Origin: Thermohalobaculum sp038534135
GTDB taxonomy: Bacteria; Pseudomonadota; Alphaproteobacteria; Rhodobacterales; Rhodobacteraceae
Reading direction: 5' to 3'
NCBI GenBank assembly: GCA_038534135.1
Contig: JBCAXJ010000007.1
Coordinates: 44,372 to 108,371, forward strand
Length of the DNA: 64,000 bases
In this document: positions 34,058 through 42,768 of the stretch, piece after piece
How positions within the stretch are numbered: position 1 is the first letter of the stretch
How the letters are laid out: each line of letters starts with the position of its first letter
The notes under the pieces: model-generated
Databases searched by the model: none
Told to the model about the DNA's origin: nothing
Seen by the model: only the letters and a program-made list of their open reading frames with translations
Made by a program: the position numbers and the translations under genes

Positions 34058-35254
34058 ATGCCCAAAGACACCGACCTCCCGTTCAGCAGAACGGAATATG
34101 CAGACCGATTGACCCTGGTCCGCGCCAGCATGGCGGATCAGGGCATCGATACGCTTGTGACCGTGGATCCCTCGAACATGGCCTGGCTCACCGGCTACGA
34201 CGGCTGGAGCTTTTACGTGCATCAGGCGGTCATTGTAGGGCCGTCTGGCGATCCGGTCTTCTGGGGCCGCAAGATGGACGCGATGGGCGCCTTGCGCACC
34301 TGCTACATGGCCGAGGCGGACATCATCCCCTATCCGGACCACTATGTGATGTCGACCGAGCGCCATCCGATGGATCACCTCGGCGCCCTGCTGTCAGCGC
34401 GTGGCTGGGCTTCAGGACGCATCGGCGTCGAGCTCGAGAACTATTATTACTCTGCCAAGGCGCATCAGGTTCTTGACGCCGCACTTGACGGTCAACTCGT
34501 CGATGCGACTGCGCTCGTGAACTGGCAGCGCTGCATCAAGTCCCCGACCGAGATCACCTTCATGCGCCGCGCGGCAAAGATCGTCGAGCAGATGCACGCC
34601 GTCGCGCGCGACATGATCGCGCCGGGCGTACGCAAATGCGATGTGGTTGCCGAGATACAACGCACCGCCATTCGCGGGGCCGAGGACGAGGACGGCACCT
34701 TTGGCGGCGACTATGCTGCAATCGTACCTCTGGTGCCGACGGGCAGGGACGCAACCGCCGCACACCTGACCTGGAACGACAAACCCTTCGAGGCAGGGTT
34801 CGGCACGTTCTTTGAAATCGCCGGGTGCTATCGGCGCTATCATGCGCCATGTTGCCGGACGGTGTTCCTGGGCGCGCCACCGGCAGAAATGCGCCGGGCT
34901 GAGGATGCGTTGCTGGAAGCCGTTGCAGCCTGTGTCGAGACCGCCCGCCCCGGCAACACCGCTGGCGACGTCGCCCGCGCGTTCTACGCGGTGCTGGAGA
35001 AGCACGGCATTCAGCGTGAAGGCCGCCTCGGCTATCCGATCGGGCTCTCGTATCCACCGGACTGGGGTGAGCGCACGTTCTCGATCCGTTTGGGGGACAA
35101 CACAGAACTCAAACCGGATATGACCTTCCACCTGATGCCCGGCCTCTGGATGGACGAATGGGGGCTCGAGATCACCGAACCGCTTCTGGTCCGCGAAGGA
35201 CAGGCCGCCGAATGCCTCGCCGACGTGCCGCGAGAGCTGTTCGTGAGGCCTTGA
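34058..35254 (+). CDS. doeA: Ectoine hydrolase-like M24 protein (DoeA/EutD type)
   Basis: The protein resembles ectoine hydrolase, which opens the ectoine ring to acetyl-diaminobutyrate. The 398-residue product begins with the N-terminal domain containing MAWLTGYDGWSFYVHQ, a sequence typical of this branch, and continues into a pita-bread domain. The segment FEIAGCYRRYHAPCCRTVFLG has Glu and Pro where metallopeptidases have the two bridging Asp residues, as expected for a metal-independent enzyme. No doeB/eutE deacetylase or ectoine transporter is adjacent, so the physiological substrate is less certain. The start follows lpxR-like gene by 21 bases. Confidence 0.75.
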   Translation: MPKDTDLPFSRTEYADRLTLVRASMADQGIDTLVTVDPSNMAWLTGYDGWSFYVHQAVIVGPSGDPVFWGRKMDAMGALRTCYMAEADIIPYPDHYVMSTERHPMDHLGALLSARGWASGRIGVELENYYYSAKAHQVLDAALDGQLVDATALVNWQRCIKSPTEITFMRRAAKIVEQMHAVARDMIAPGVRKCDVVAEIQRTAIRGAEDEDGTFGGDYAAIVPLVPTGRDATAAHLTWNDKPFEAGFGTFFEIAGCYRRYHAPCCRTVFLGAPPAEMRRAEDALLEAVAACVETARPGNTAGDVARAFYAVLEKHGIQREGRLGYPIGLSYPPDWGERTFSIRLGDNTELKPDMTFHLMPGLWMDEWGLEITEPLLVREGQAAECLADVPRELFVRP

Positions 35255-35256
35255 GC

Positions 35257-36288
35257 CTAGCGATCCAGAGCGTCCGGGGCGTCCGAGATCGGGGCCGCCG
35301 GATTGCCCGGCATGAAGACAGCTTCGGCGGTTGGCGGAACCTTGTCCGGTGTACGGGCCTGAACCAGTTCGCGATAGCCCAGGTACAACCCGCTCGCGAC
35401 GATCAATGCCATGCCGGCCAGCGTGTTCGTAGCCGGCACCTCTCCCCAGAGCACCAGCGCCGCCAAGGTCGCGAGCGGTAGATAGCAGTAGTCGAAAGGT
35501 GCGACCAACGAGGCCGGTGCGATCTGGTACGCCCTCGTCAACAGCAGGTAGCCGACCATGCCGACGAGTCCGAGAAGGGTCAGCGACATCATGTGATCCG
35601 CGCCGATCTCCGGAAAGTGCCAGCCCAGATGCGGCATGTCCGCACCAAGTGGGACAAGCTGATTCAGCAACCAGCCCATCGGCAGCACGGCAAGGCTCGA
35701 GAACACGATCGTGTAGAGGCCGGTCGTCAACATGGTTTCGCGATCACCGATCACCCGGGCCAACACTTGCCCCGTGGCGTAGAAGACCGCACAGGCCAGC
35801 GGCAGGATCGTGATCCAGTCAATCGCACCCCGATCCGGCGCCATCGCTATGACGACGCCGGTGAAGCCGAAACCCAGCGCGCCGATTCGGCGCCAGCCGA
35901 TGCGTTCGCCCAGGAACAGGACCGCCAGAAGCGCCGTGATCAAAGGCGCGGCGAAGAAGATGGTCGAGACCTCGGCAAGCCCCATGAACGGGAACGCCGC
36001 GTAGAACAGCGAGAAGCCGACGGCAAACAACAGACCCCGAAGCAGATGAAGTGGCCAGAGGGGTGTGAACATCCGGTGCTGTCCGCCGAGTGTCAGGATC
36101 AGCGGAACCAGCACCAGAAGCGCGACCGCGCCGCGCACCGCCATGAGAAGCCAGATCGAGAACGTGACGAGCAAGTCCTTCATCAGCAGATCCTGACCGA
36201 CGAAGAAGATCATGCCGACGATCACACTCACCACGCCTGCAATATCGCGGGATCGAACGGCCGGAGGGGCTGCTGTCTGAAATGCCAT
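35257..36288 (-). CDS. EamA/DMT-superfamily transporter
   Basis: The 343-residue protein has ten hydrophobic segments in two five-helix halves, the EamA (drug/metabolite transporter) layout. Typical pieces are LLRGLLFAVGFSLFYAAFPFMGLAEV, LFLGERIGWRRIGALGFGFTGVVI and, in the second half, WGEVPATNTLAGMALIVASGLYL. The C-terminal 30 residues are polar. The substrate is unknown. It converges with the M24 gene, leaving two bases between their stops. Confidence 0.85.
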   Translation of the reverse strand: MAFQTAAPPAVRSRDIAGVVSVIVGMIFFVGQDLLMKDLLVTFSIWLLMAVRGAVALLVLVPLILTLGGQHRMFTPLWPLHLLRGLLFAVGFSLFYAAFPFMGLAEVSTIFFAAPLITALLAVLFLGERIGWRRIGALGFGFTGVVIAMAPDRGAIDWITILPLACAVFYATGQVLARVIGDRETMLTTGLYTIVFSSLAVLPMGWLLNQLVPLGADMPHLGWHFPEIGADHMMSLTLLGLVGMVGYLLLTRAYQIAPASLVAPFDYCYLPLATLAALVLWGEVPATNTLAGMALIVASGLYLGYRELVQARTPDKVPPTAEAVFMPGNPAAPISDAPDALDR

Positions 36289-36431
36289 AGTCGCTATCAG
36301 CTATTGTGGCGAAGGCCCGCTGTCTCGCTCGTTTACGACTGCGATGTCGAATCCGAGCAGTCGCAAGGGACCGAACATTCTTTATCGCGTGCGATCATTG
36401 GCATGAATACCGCAGGTAGGTCTTTGGCAAA

Positions 36432-38480
36432 CTAGTCTTGCGCGCTGATCCTGAAGCGACGGCGCAGCCGGTCTAAACCAAAGCCGAGCATAGCCAATAG
36501 CAAAGCTCCGATCGCGTACCAGACGTTTGCAAAGATCGCACCGGCCAAACCCCTGAAGAAAGTGTCGTCAGAAACGCTGTCCAGTCGTTTCAGGTACACA
36601 TAGCCTGATGTGTTTTCTTCCAGTTGTACAATCGCCCAATCCGAGTTCGCCGTGCGGGCCCTCGCGTAAATCTGATCGCCTTGACGGAGTTCGCGAATCT
36701 GTTCGGATGACGGATCGGGTTTCTGCCGGATTGCGACATCGGCGTTTGCGATCATAAGTCCTTCGATCAGTTCGTAGTTTGACTTTTCTTTTCGCGCACC
36801 GGCCGACTGCTCTGGCATCGCGGTCAGGTTCCGGAACACCGGTGCAGAACCGTCCAGATCTTCTAGCATCGAGGTGAGGACATATCCGGTGCGTCGACTA
36901 TCATCTCGAACCATACACCAGGTTTTGTTCTTGCTGATACCGATCACTTCAACCTCCCGACGCGTCGGCACAAAGAAGATCCGGTTGCTATCCTGCGACG
37001 GGACACTTCGCACAATTGCGGTGCGCCGTGCCCGCAGCAATGTATCGACCCGAATGAAGCTGTCGGATTCTGCAACGGCAATGCTTTCAGTTTCTACAGC
37101 CACGGCCTGACTTTCGACCTGCCGCATGAGCCGCTTTTCGACATAACCGGCCTTACCAGTCGAGAGCCGCACTCGGTACCAACCTTGTTGGCGAACCTGA
37201 CCTGTGACTTCGACTTCCGTTGCTGGCGCGAGTTCAGCCAGAACTTTCCCCGACCCGTCCGGTACATCATACACCACTGTGCCACCAGCCTGATCCGTCG
37301 ACATTATTGTGTCGAGCGGTTCAATATCGAGAGGGATCAGATCGGAGGCGTCTACGGGTTGTTTTTGGTTCGCGCTGATTTCTTCCAGACGCTTCCTTGC
37401 AATGGTTGCAAATGGACTGTCTGGATATGTTGCGATGAAGTTTGCAAGAACAACGGGGGACGGGTCCTTCGCCATTGCACTCCAGGCAATGGATGCGAGC
37501 GGTTCAGCGTTGGCCGTCGGCACTTCAGACTGCTGATTGAAATAGAACGGGTCTGAAAGCGATGAAGTCACCCAAGGGATCTGTGAGCCCTTCGTGAGAT
37601 CTGCAACCTCCTTTCGAACACGCCGCAACATTGCAGATACTTCCAGGCCCGGGGTCTCGATGTGATTGAGCAAGGCTGCGGTGAACGGGCTGTTTCGTCC
37701 GGAACCATCGTAAGCAACCGTTCCAGGAGCCGTCGCGAACGAGATCAACAGACCAGGCTTCGGCTCCACCCTGCCCAATCCACGCGTACGACTTGGCCCA
37801 TCGGGTCTTTGCTCCGTCGCCTCATCTTCCGAGGCAAGCGCAATGCCACGTGTTCGGCCTTCAAATGCACCGGTCAGCGGATTGTTCCGGCATGCGTCCA
37901 GGAACAGGATGCCAGTTCCAATGTCGGCAGGCATCGCCCGAAGAATAAACTCCAGATCGAACGACTCAAATGGTAGATCTTCTGGGGAGTCGATCTTCGC
38001 ATCTGCGGGCAATAGGAAGTTCTTCCCGCCAACCTGGATGCCATGCCCCGCATAGTAGACAAGTGCCGTTTCCGCACCCTGCGCCTTTTCACCGAAAGCC
38101 TTCATCCCCTCGGTCCAGACGTTACGGTTCGCGTCGATCAGCAGAGTTACATCAAACCCAAGACGCCGCAGTGCGGCTGCCATGTCCTGCGCGTCCGTCT
38201 CTGGGTTGCGCAATGGTTCAACACTGTCATAGTTGCTATTGCCAATCACCAGCGCGTGCCGACCCTTCGATGCGTAAGAGATCTGGTTATGTGCGTTGAT
38301 AACCAGACCCGCCTCTACGACTGTCCCCCCGAACGGTACGAAGAGACACAGAACCAGTAACGCAACCAATCGCTGCAGGTATCCGACGATCGTCGCTGCC
38401 CTTAGCGTGATGTAGCAAACCGTCGCGCAGATGCCCTCATTCCGAACAAACAGGTTTGTTTTCAATGTCTCGTGTTTCAT
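36432..38480 (-). CDS. Caspase-fold (peptidase C14) protein with SH3 repeats, membrane-anchored
   Basis: The 682-residue protein (numbered from the ATG at 38480; an ATG at 38513 is also possible) starts with a hydrophobic anchor at about 29-52. The caspase domain follows: RHALVIGNSNY, LVYYAGHGIQ with catalytic His146, and ILFLDACRNNP with catalytic Cys197. Three SH3-like segments come next (GTVVYDVPDG... YVEKRL; IVRSVPSQDSNRIFFV... GYVLTSML; ADVAIRQKPDPSSEQIRELRQGDQ... GYVYLKRL), then a C-terminal membrane helix and a basic tail. The body is probably periplasmic. Substrate unknown. It stands alone, with visibly lower GC than neighbours. Confidence 0.85.
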   Translation of the reverse strand: MKHETLKTNLFVRNEGICATVCYITLRAATIVGYLQRLVALLVLCLFVPFGGTVVEAGLVINAHNQISYASKGRHALVIGNSNYDSVEPLRNPETDAQDMAAALRRLGFDVTLLIDANRNVWTEGMKAFGEKAQGAETALVYYAGHGIQVGGKNFLLPADAKIDSPEDLPFESFDLEFILRAMPADIGTGILFLDACRNNPLTGAFEGRTRGIALASEDEATEQRPDGPSRTRGLGRVEPKPGLLISFATAPGTVAYDGSGRNSPFTAALLNHIETPGLEVSAMLRRVRKEVADLTKGSQIPWVTSSLSDPFYFNQQSEVPTANAEPLASIAWSAMAKDPSPVVLANFIATYPDSPFATIARKRLEEISANQKQPVDASDLIPLDIEPLDTIMSTDQAGGTVVYDVPDGSGKVLAELAPATEVEVTGQVRQQGWYRVRLSTGKAGYVEKRLMRQVESQAVAVETESIAVAESDSFIRVDTLLRARRTAIVRSVPSQDSNRIFFVPTRREVEVIGISKNKTWCMVRDDSRRTGYVLTSMLEDLDGSAPVFRNLTAMPEQSAGARKEKSNYELIEGLMIANADVAIRQKPDPSSEQIRELRQGDQIYARARTANSDWAIVQLEENTSGYVYLKRLDSVSDDTFFRGLAGAIFANVWYAIGALLLAMLGFGLDRLRRRFRISAQD

Positions 38481-38691
38481 ATGCCGATTTTCCAATATCC
38501 GGCTCTCATGCACGTGGGTTGAAGTGTATCACAATGGCGCGAATTTCGTATCAACGCTTCGCGTGGGAACTGTTCACCTGCGACTATGCGTGATCGTGGA
38601 GCACGCGGGCTAAGCTCAGCGCGTTTTTCCTTGCTGATGCGCGCTCTGCCATGACAGCAATATCCCCGGAGACTTTTCCAGGGAGGAACGG

Positions 38692-39822
38692 ATGAAAAAG
38701 ATTTCGCTCGCAGCCGCCGCGATGGCGCTCGCCGCGACACAGGCCATGGCTGCGGATCTCAAGGTCGGCATGATCACCACGCTTTCGGGCGGGGGCGCAG
38801 CCCTCGGTATCGATGTGCGCGACGGCTTCATGCTTGCGGTCCAGCAATCGGGCATGGATATCGACGTCACAATCGAGGACGACCAGCGCAAGCCGGACGT
38901 CGCCGTGCAATTGGCCGACAAGATGATCCAGTCCGACAAGGTCGACGTGCTGACCGGCATCATCTGGTCGAACCTGCTTATCCCTGTGGCGTCGTCGTCG
39001 ACGCGTCAAGGGGTGTTCTACCTCTCGCCGAATGCGGGAGCTTCGGCCCTGGCGGGCAAGGGGTGTCACGAGAACTACTTCAACGTCTCGTGGCAGAACG
39101 ACGACCTGCCGGAAGCCTCGGGTGAGCTGGCGAATGCCGATGGCCGCAAGAAGGCCTTCCTGATGGCGCCGAACTACCCGGCGGGCAAGGACATGGCCAA
39201 GGGATACCAGCGCACTTACAAGGGCGAGGTCGTGGGCGAGGTCTACACCAAACTCGGCCAGAAGGACTATGCGGCCGAGATCGCGCAGATCCGGGCATCC
39301 GGTGCCGATCACGTGTTCTACTTCCTGCCGGGTGGCATGGGCATCGCGTTCCTGAAGCAGTACGCAAACTCGGGCGTCGACGTGACGCTGACCGGGACCG
39401 CGTTCAATTTCGACCAGGGCATCCTGCAGGCGGTGGGAGAGGCCGCCGTCGGCATCCGCAATACTTCGCAATGGTCGCCGGATCTGGATAACGCCGCCAA
39501 CCAGGGCTTCGTCGCCACGTTCAAGGAAGCCTATGGCCGGATCCCGTCGCTCTATGCATCACAGGGCTTCGACACGGCGAACCTGCTGATCTCGGCGCTG
39601 AAGATCGCCAAGCCATCGGACAAGGACGCGTTCCGCGAAGCGATCCGGGCGGCTGACTTCGAGGCTGTTCGGGGTGACTTCGAGTTCACCGCGAACCAAC
39701 ACCCCAAGCAGGACATCTACGTGCGCGAGGTTGTCAAGGATGGCGATGTCTATACGAACAAAGTCGTCGCGATCGCCAAGGAAGACCACGTGAATGCGTA
39801 TGTCGGCGACTGCAAGATGTAA
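38692..39822 (+). CDS. Type-1 periplasmic binding protein (branched-chain amino acid/amide ABC family)
   Basis: This is an extracytoplasmic solute receptor. The 376-residue protein has a Sec signal peptide (MKKISLAAAAMALAATQAMA) and then the LivJ-type fold: LKVGMITTLSGGGAALGIDVRDG, DVLTGIIWSNLLIPVAS, and YFNVSWQNDDLPEASGE. GGGAGGAACGG precedes the ATG. No permease or ATPase gene lies nearby and a terminator follows directly, so it is an orphan receptor feeding a transporter encoded elsewhere or acting as a sensor. The ligand cannot be deduced; it may be an aromatic or amide compound. Confidence 0.88.
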   Translation: MKKISLAAAAMALAATQAMAADLKVGMITTLSGGGAALGIDVRDGFMLAVQQSGMDIDVTIEDDQRKPDVAVQLADKMIQSDKVDVLTGIIWSNLLIPVASSSTRQGVFYLSPNAGASALAGKGCHENYFNVSWQNDDLPEASGELANADGRKKAFLMAPNYPAGKDMAKGYQRTYKGEVVGEVYTKLGQKDYAAEIAQIRASGADHVFYFLPGGMGIAFLKQYANSGVDVTLTGTAFNFDQGILQAVGEAAVGIRNTSQWSPDLDNAANQGFVATFKEAYGRIPSLYASQGFDTANLLISALKIAKPSDKDAFREAIRAADFEAVRGDFEFTANQHPKQDIYVREVVKDGDVYTNKVVAIAKEDHVNAYVGDCKM

Positions 39823-39846
39823 GTCTGGCCAAAGTGCTAAACTTGG

Positions 39847-39880
39847 AAAGGGCTGCCAACCGGGTAGCCCTTTGTCTTTC
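39847..39880 (+). terminator. Rho-independent terminator after the binding-protein gene
   Basis: AAAGGGCT (39847-39854), an 11-base loop and AGCCCTTT (39866-39873) form an 8-bp stem followed by TTTGTCTTTC. It lies 25 bases after the stop codon and ends a single-gene transcript. Confidence 0.8.
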
Positions 39881-40348
39881 GTGCCGCAGGGGCTTCCCAT
39901 CGTGATGAAGCACAGTGTCTGCTCAGAGCCCAAACTTACACAAGCCTACTCGGCAGCAGAACTCAGTCTCAGACGCAGGCCGGACATTCACGAACGGTCG
40001 GCCATTGGCATCTCTGCGCGATCACAGCCTTGGCGACTCTTCAACATCAGACATTCGTACGTTCAGATCGAAGAAGTCTTTGCACGCCGTAAGCTTAAGG
40101 GACTCCCGTATTTCAAGGTGACCAAGCGGATACGAAACACTTCTGCAGTATGTACTCGCGTCGTTGGCGGTCTAGAGTCCTCGCTAGGTGTGGAACTTTC
40201 TGTCTACCTGCTTTAGGATAGAAGCCTTGCTGTCGCCTAGATCGTAAACCTTGCTATCAGGGTATCAAACATGGCCGCATCTTTGGCATTACTACAAGTC
40301 AAGCCTCGCAGACCCCGCATTTTGTGATAATAATTCAGAAAAATCGCT
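39881..40348. other. Gene-poor region between the terminator and the AT-rich cassette
   Basis: About 470 bases carry no gene I can support. Open frames here are short, lack ribosome binding sites and do not resemble known proteins. Base composition falls towards the right end: only 14 of the 60 bases from 40321 are G or C. The cassette promoter should lie here, but no convincing -35/-10 pair was found. It reads as decayed or foreign DNA flanking the insert. Confidence 0.5.
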
Positions 40349-40960
40349 ATGAGAATTTTAAAATCTACAATTCGGTTTTTAGAAAAACACAAACAAGCGG
40401 TCTGGTCGCTATTTATACGTTACATATTTGGTAATCCGTGGAGATCAGTCTGCATTATGATTTTCGGAGCTGGTGTCGGTCTGCTTTCACAAAACGAATT
40501 GCTGCCATTTGTTCTTCATAATCTTGCAAATAAAACACCACTTGAAGAACCGGAAGGGCAGTCTGCGGCCGACTATGCAAGCTTCACAGGACTTGCTTTG
40601 ATAGCGGTTTCGTTGGTCGCACTGTTTTTACTCTTCAGGGCTGATCAAAGTAGTCAGGTTGAGAAGCTAAAGTCGGAGGCCGCAACGCTTGCAGGCTCCC
40701 TTAACGCGATCGCTGATGCATTCGATCTGCCACAAGAAAAGTCCGCAGGCTTTCAGATGGTTGAGGTGATTCGTGCAATCGATAAGGCTTTAGATCTTCA
40801 GCCAAAGCTACCAGCAGATATTGCAGGCGAAGTGCTTTTCTCCAAACTCGTCCAGAACGGGCCAGTGTCTGACGGGTCACAACCGCTCTTCGACGTGACC
40901 ACTGAGAATCTTCGAACGATTGCAGCTTGCCTCAAGCAGTTCTCTGAAGGGAGTAAATGA
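40349..40960 (+). CDS. Hypothetical membrane protein of AT-rich cassette (203 aa)
   Basis: This protein is not recognised. It has a basic N-terminus (residues 1-20), two hydrophobic segments (about 31-57 and 78-96) joined by a polar loop with acidic PLEEPEGQSAADYA, and a C-terminal cytoplasmic part of about 105 residues that begins with a likely coiled coil (SSQVEKLKSEAATLAGSLNAI). Its codon and base composition are much more AT-rich than the rest of the window. No Shine-Dalgarno sequence is obvious before the ATG. Its last four bases (ATGA) overlap the start of the next gene, so the two form a coupled pair. It looks horizontally acquired. Confidence 0.65.
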   Translation: MRILKSTIRFLEKHKQAVWSLFIRYIFGNPWRSVCIMIFGAGVGLLSQNELLPFVLHNLANKTPLEEPEGQSAADYASFTGLALIAVSLVALFLLFRADQSSQVEKLKSEAATLAGSLNAIADAFDLPQEKSAGFQMVEVIRAIDKALDLQPKLPADIAGEVLFSKLVQNGPVSDGSQPLFDVTTENLRTIAACLKQFSEGSK

Positions 40961-41418
40961 TGAAGTTAACCGATGAACAACTATCTATCTTGGACCAGTT
41001 TATCCGGAAAGAGTATGATTCAGACTATGTGCCAGACGGTGCTCTATTAAAGATCCTCGAGATTGTAGAAATCGCGGTTCCTCTTGATTTCTACCACGGA
41101 CCTGATTTGACACAACGACCGATCACAAGAACCATCGTTACACTTGTAGAAATTTGGGATGGATATCGATTAGGCCGCGATTATTTTTTGGAGGATAATT
41201 CTAATGCAGAGTTTGTATCTCGGGAAAACCATAATTTATCTTTCGATATACTTCAGGCTCTGAGATCGGGCGAGATCAAAGCTGTTCGAGTGCTGATCGA
41301 TCGATCTTGGGCTTGCTATCACAACTGCCATGGAGTTTTTCACCAACAGCTATGTGAACGGGAGTTTGAATCCACGCAGAATTGCCAGAAGTCCCTGCTA
41401 GAAAGGTGTGAACCCTAG
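40957..41418 (+). CDS. Hypothetical cytosolic protein of AT-rich cassette (153 aa)
   Basis: This protein is not recognised. It is a 153-residue acidic protein without signal peptide or membrane helix, beginning MMKLTDEQLSILDQFIRKEYDSD. The C-terminal third is Cys/His-rich (ACYHNCHGVFHQQLCEREFE... NCQKSLLERC), with six cysteines and three histidines in about 40 residues, which could bind a metal. It overlaps the membrane-protein gene by four bases, with GGGAG about ten bases upstream serving as ribosome binding site. The pair could be a regulatory, toxin-antitoxin-like or defence module; nothing in the sequence decides this. Confidence 0.62.
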   Translation: MMKLTDEQLSILDQFIRKEYDSDYVPDGALLKILEIVEIAVPLDFYHGPDLTQRPITRTIVTLVEIWDGYRLGRDYFLEDNSNAEFVSRENHNLSFDILQALRSGEIKAVRVLIDRSWACYHNCHGVFHQQLCEREFESTQNCQKSLLERCEP

Positions 41419-41669
41419 CAAACGCACTGACTTCCATCACCAATGCAACGATGTGAGGCTGAACGTGCGGGCTTTCGGGCAGAATGCATTTGATGGGCAT
41501 CGACTGATTTCGCAAAACTGCGTTGTCGCGTCTGGCGCAATCTACCAGTCGGGGGAACGGCAGCTATCCGGGTTCGAGTGTGAGCCCGAGCGCTTTTCTC
41601 AGACGACGGCAATGTCCCGTGAGCGGAACTCCAGCACACAGTGGCTAGGCGCAAACTCGCAACACTCAA
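41419..41669. other. Gap after the AT-rich cassette
   Basis: About 250 bases between the cassette and the convergent glycosyltransferase gene. No terminator, gene or repeat could be supported. Composition is intermediate between cassette and backbone. A GGGTTCGAGTG stretch near 41569 recalls a tRNA T-arm, but no cloverleaf can be built around it. Confidence 0.4.
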
Positions 41670-42746
41670 TCAGCCGCACTTCGCCGCCACAATCCGCTCG
41701 CGTAACGCGTCGAGTTCTCTTGCGCGCTTCAGTGCGTCGTGTTCTGCGATGCAGAACGCCTGACCGAGCTGGGCGAGAGAGAGCCGCAGCTCCGTGTCGT
41801 CGATCAGCTTTGACAAACCATCGGCGATCGTCTGTGGAGTGATCGGATCAGCGTAGAGCGCATACTCGCCGCTCGCCTCACGCAGGCCACCGATCCCCGA
41901 GGACAGGACCGCGCAACCCGAGACGTGCGCCTCGATGGCAGCAAGCCCGAACGCCTCGAAGTACTGCGACGGGACGGCGGCGATCGCAGAACGCTTCAGC
42001 AGTGCCTGGACCGAGCCGATCGGCTGATCGATCTGCAGCTGCAGCCGGTCCTCGAACCGGCGCAACGGCGCAACCTGATCCGCGGCCCAATTTCCATGTG
42101 TCGTCCAGTGATTGGCACAGATCCCGGCTGACCAGTCCGGGTGTCGCTCTAGTACGACCTCCAACGCGGCGCACAGTTCTGCAAAACCCTTCTCCGGCGC
42201 AGCGCGCCCGGCATAGGCGATCAACCTCTCCTTGCCCTCGACCTCAGCCAGCCATGGCGCGGGATCGATCCCGTTCGGAACCGCGTGTGCCCGGCCCTCG
42301 AAGATCGGGAACGCCGCCACGAACGCAGCCCGGGTCGCTTCGCTCACGAAGATATGCCCGTCAAAGTCGCGGTTGCGGCGTGTTTGCCGCCAACGCTGGA
42401 ACCTGCCCTTGGGTGCCTTCAGGAAATTGTGCCGGTACCATGCGTTTGGGATATCCTTCAACGCGCGGGCGATCCTGCGGGCCGTAGGCGCGTGCTGGTG
42501 CAGCTCCAGGAAGTCCGGTCGCAGATCATGCAGTATGGCAACAGCGCGATCCGTGCGCGGCCAACGCCCGCCTTTCGTCGCCACCTCAATCACGTCGAAG
42601 GGCCCGTGATCCTTGGCGCCCTCATCGGCCAGGATCGTGATCTTGTGCCGGCTGTGCGGCGCCAGCGTCCGCACGACCGTCTCGATCGAGTTCGGCTGCT
42701 GCAAGTCGAACCGGAAGCCGGCGGGGAGAACGATGGCCGTGTGCAT
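41670..42746 (-). CDS. Glycosyltransferase family 4 protein
   Basis: This GT-B retaining glycosyltransferase of 358 residues probably acts on a cell-surface glycan. The C-terminal donor domain shows GRAAPEKGFAELCAALEVVL and the EX7E-type motif FEAFGLAAIEAHVSGCAVLSS, typical of GT4. NGIDPAPW marks the domain junction. The start is the ATG at 42746 (MHTAIVLPAGFRFD); a longer frame upstream is less typical. It lies 22 bases after the zinc-ribbon gene on the same strand. Confidence 0.85.
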   Translation of the reverse strand: MHTAIVLPAGFRFDLQQPNSIETVVRTLAPHSRHKITILADEGAKDHGPFDVIEVATKGGRWPRTDRAVAILHDLRPDFLELHQHAPTARRIARALKDIPNAWYRHNFLKAPKGRFQRWRQTRRNRDFDGHIFVSEATRAAFVAAFPIFEGRAHAVPNGIDPAPWLAEVEGKERLIAYAGRAAPEKGFAELCAALEVVLERHPDWSAGICANHWTTHGNWAADQVAPLRRFEDRLQLQIDQPIGSVQALLKRSAIAAVPSQYFEAFGLAAIEAHVSGCAVLSSGIGGLREASGEYALYADPITPQTIADGLSKLIDDTELRLSLAQLGQAFCIAEHDALKRARELDALRERIVAAKCG

Positions 42747-42768
42747 CTGGTCGGGCTGGGCTGAAGCC

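Noticed and set aside
39794..40216. 140-codon frame after the binding-protein gene
   Set aside because: It starts inside the binding-protein gene, crosses the terminator, and lacks a ribosome binding site and protein-like character.
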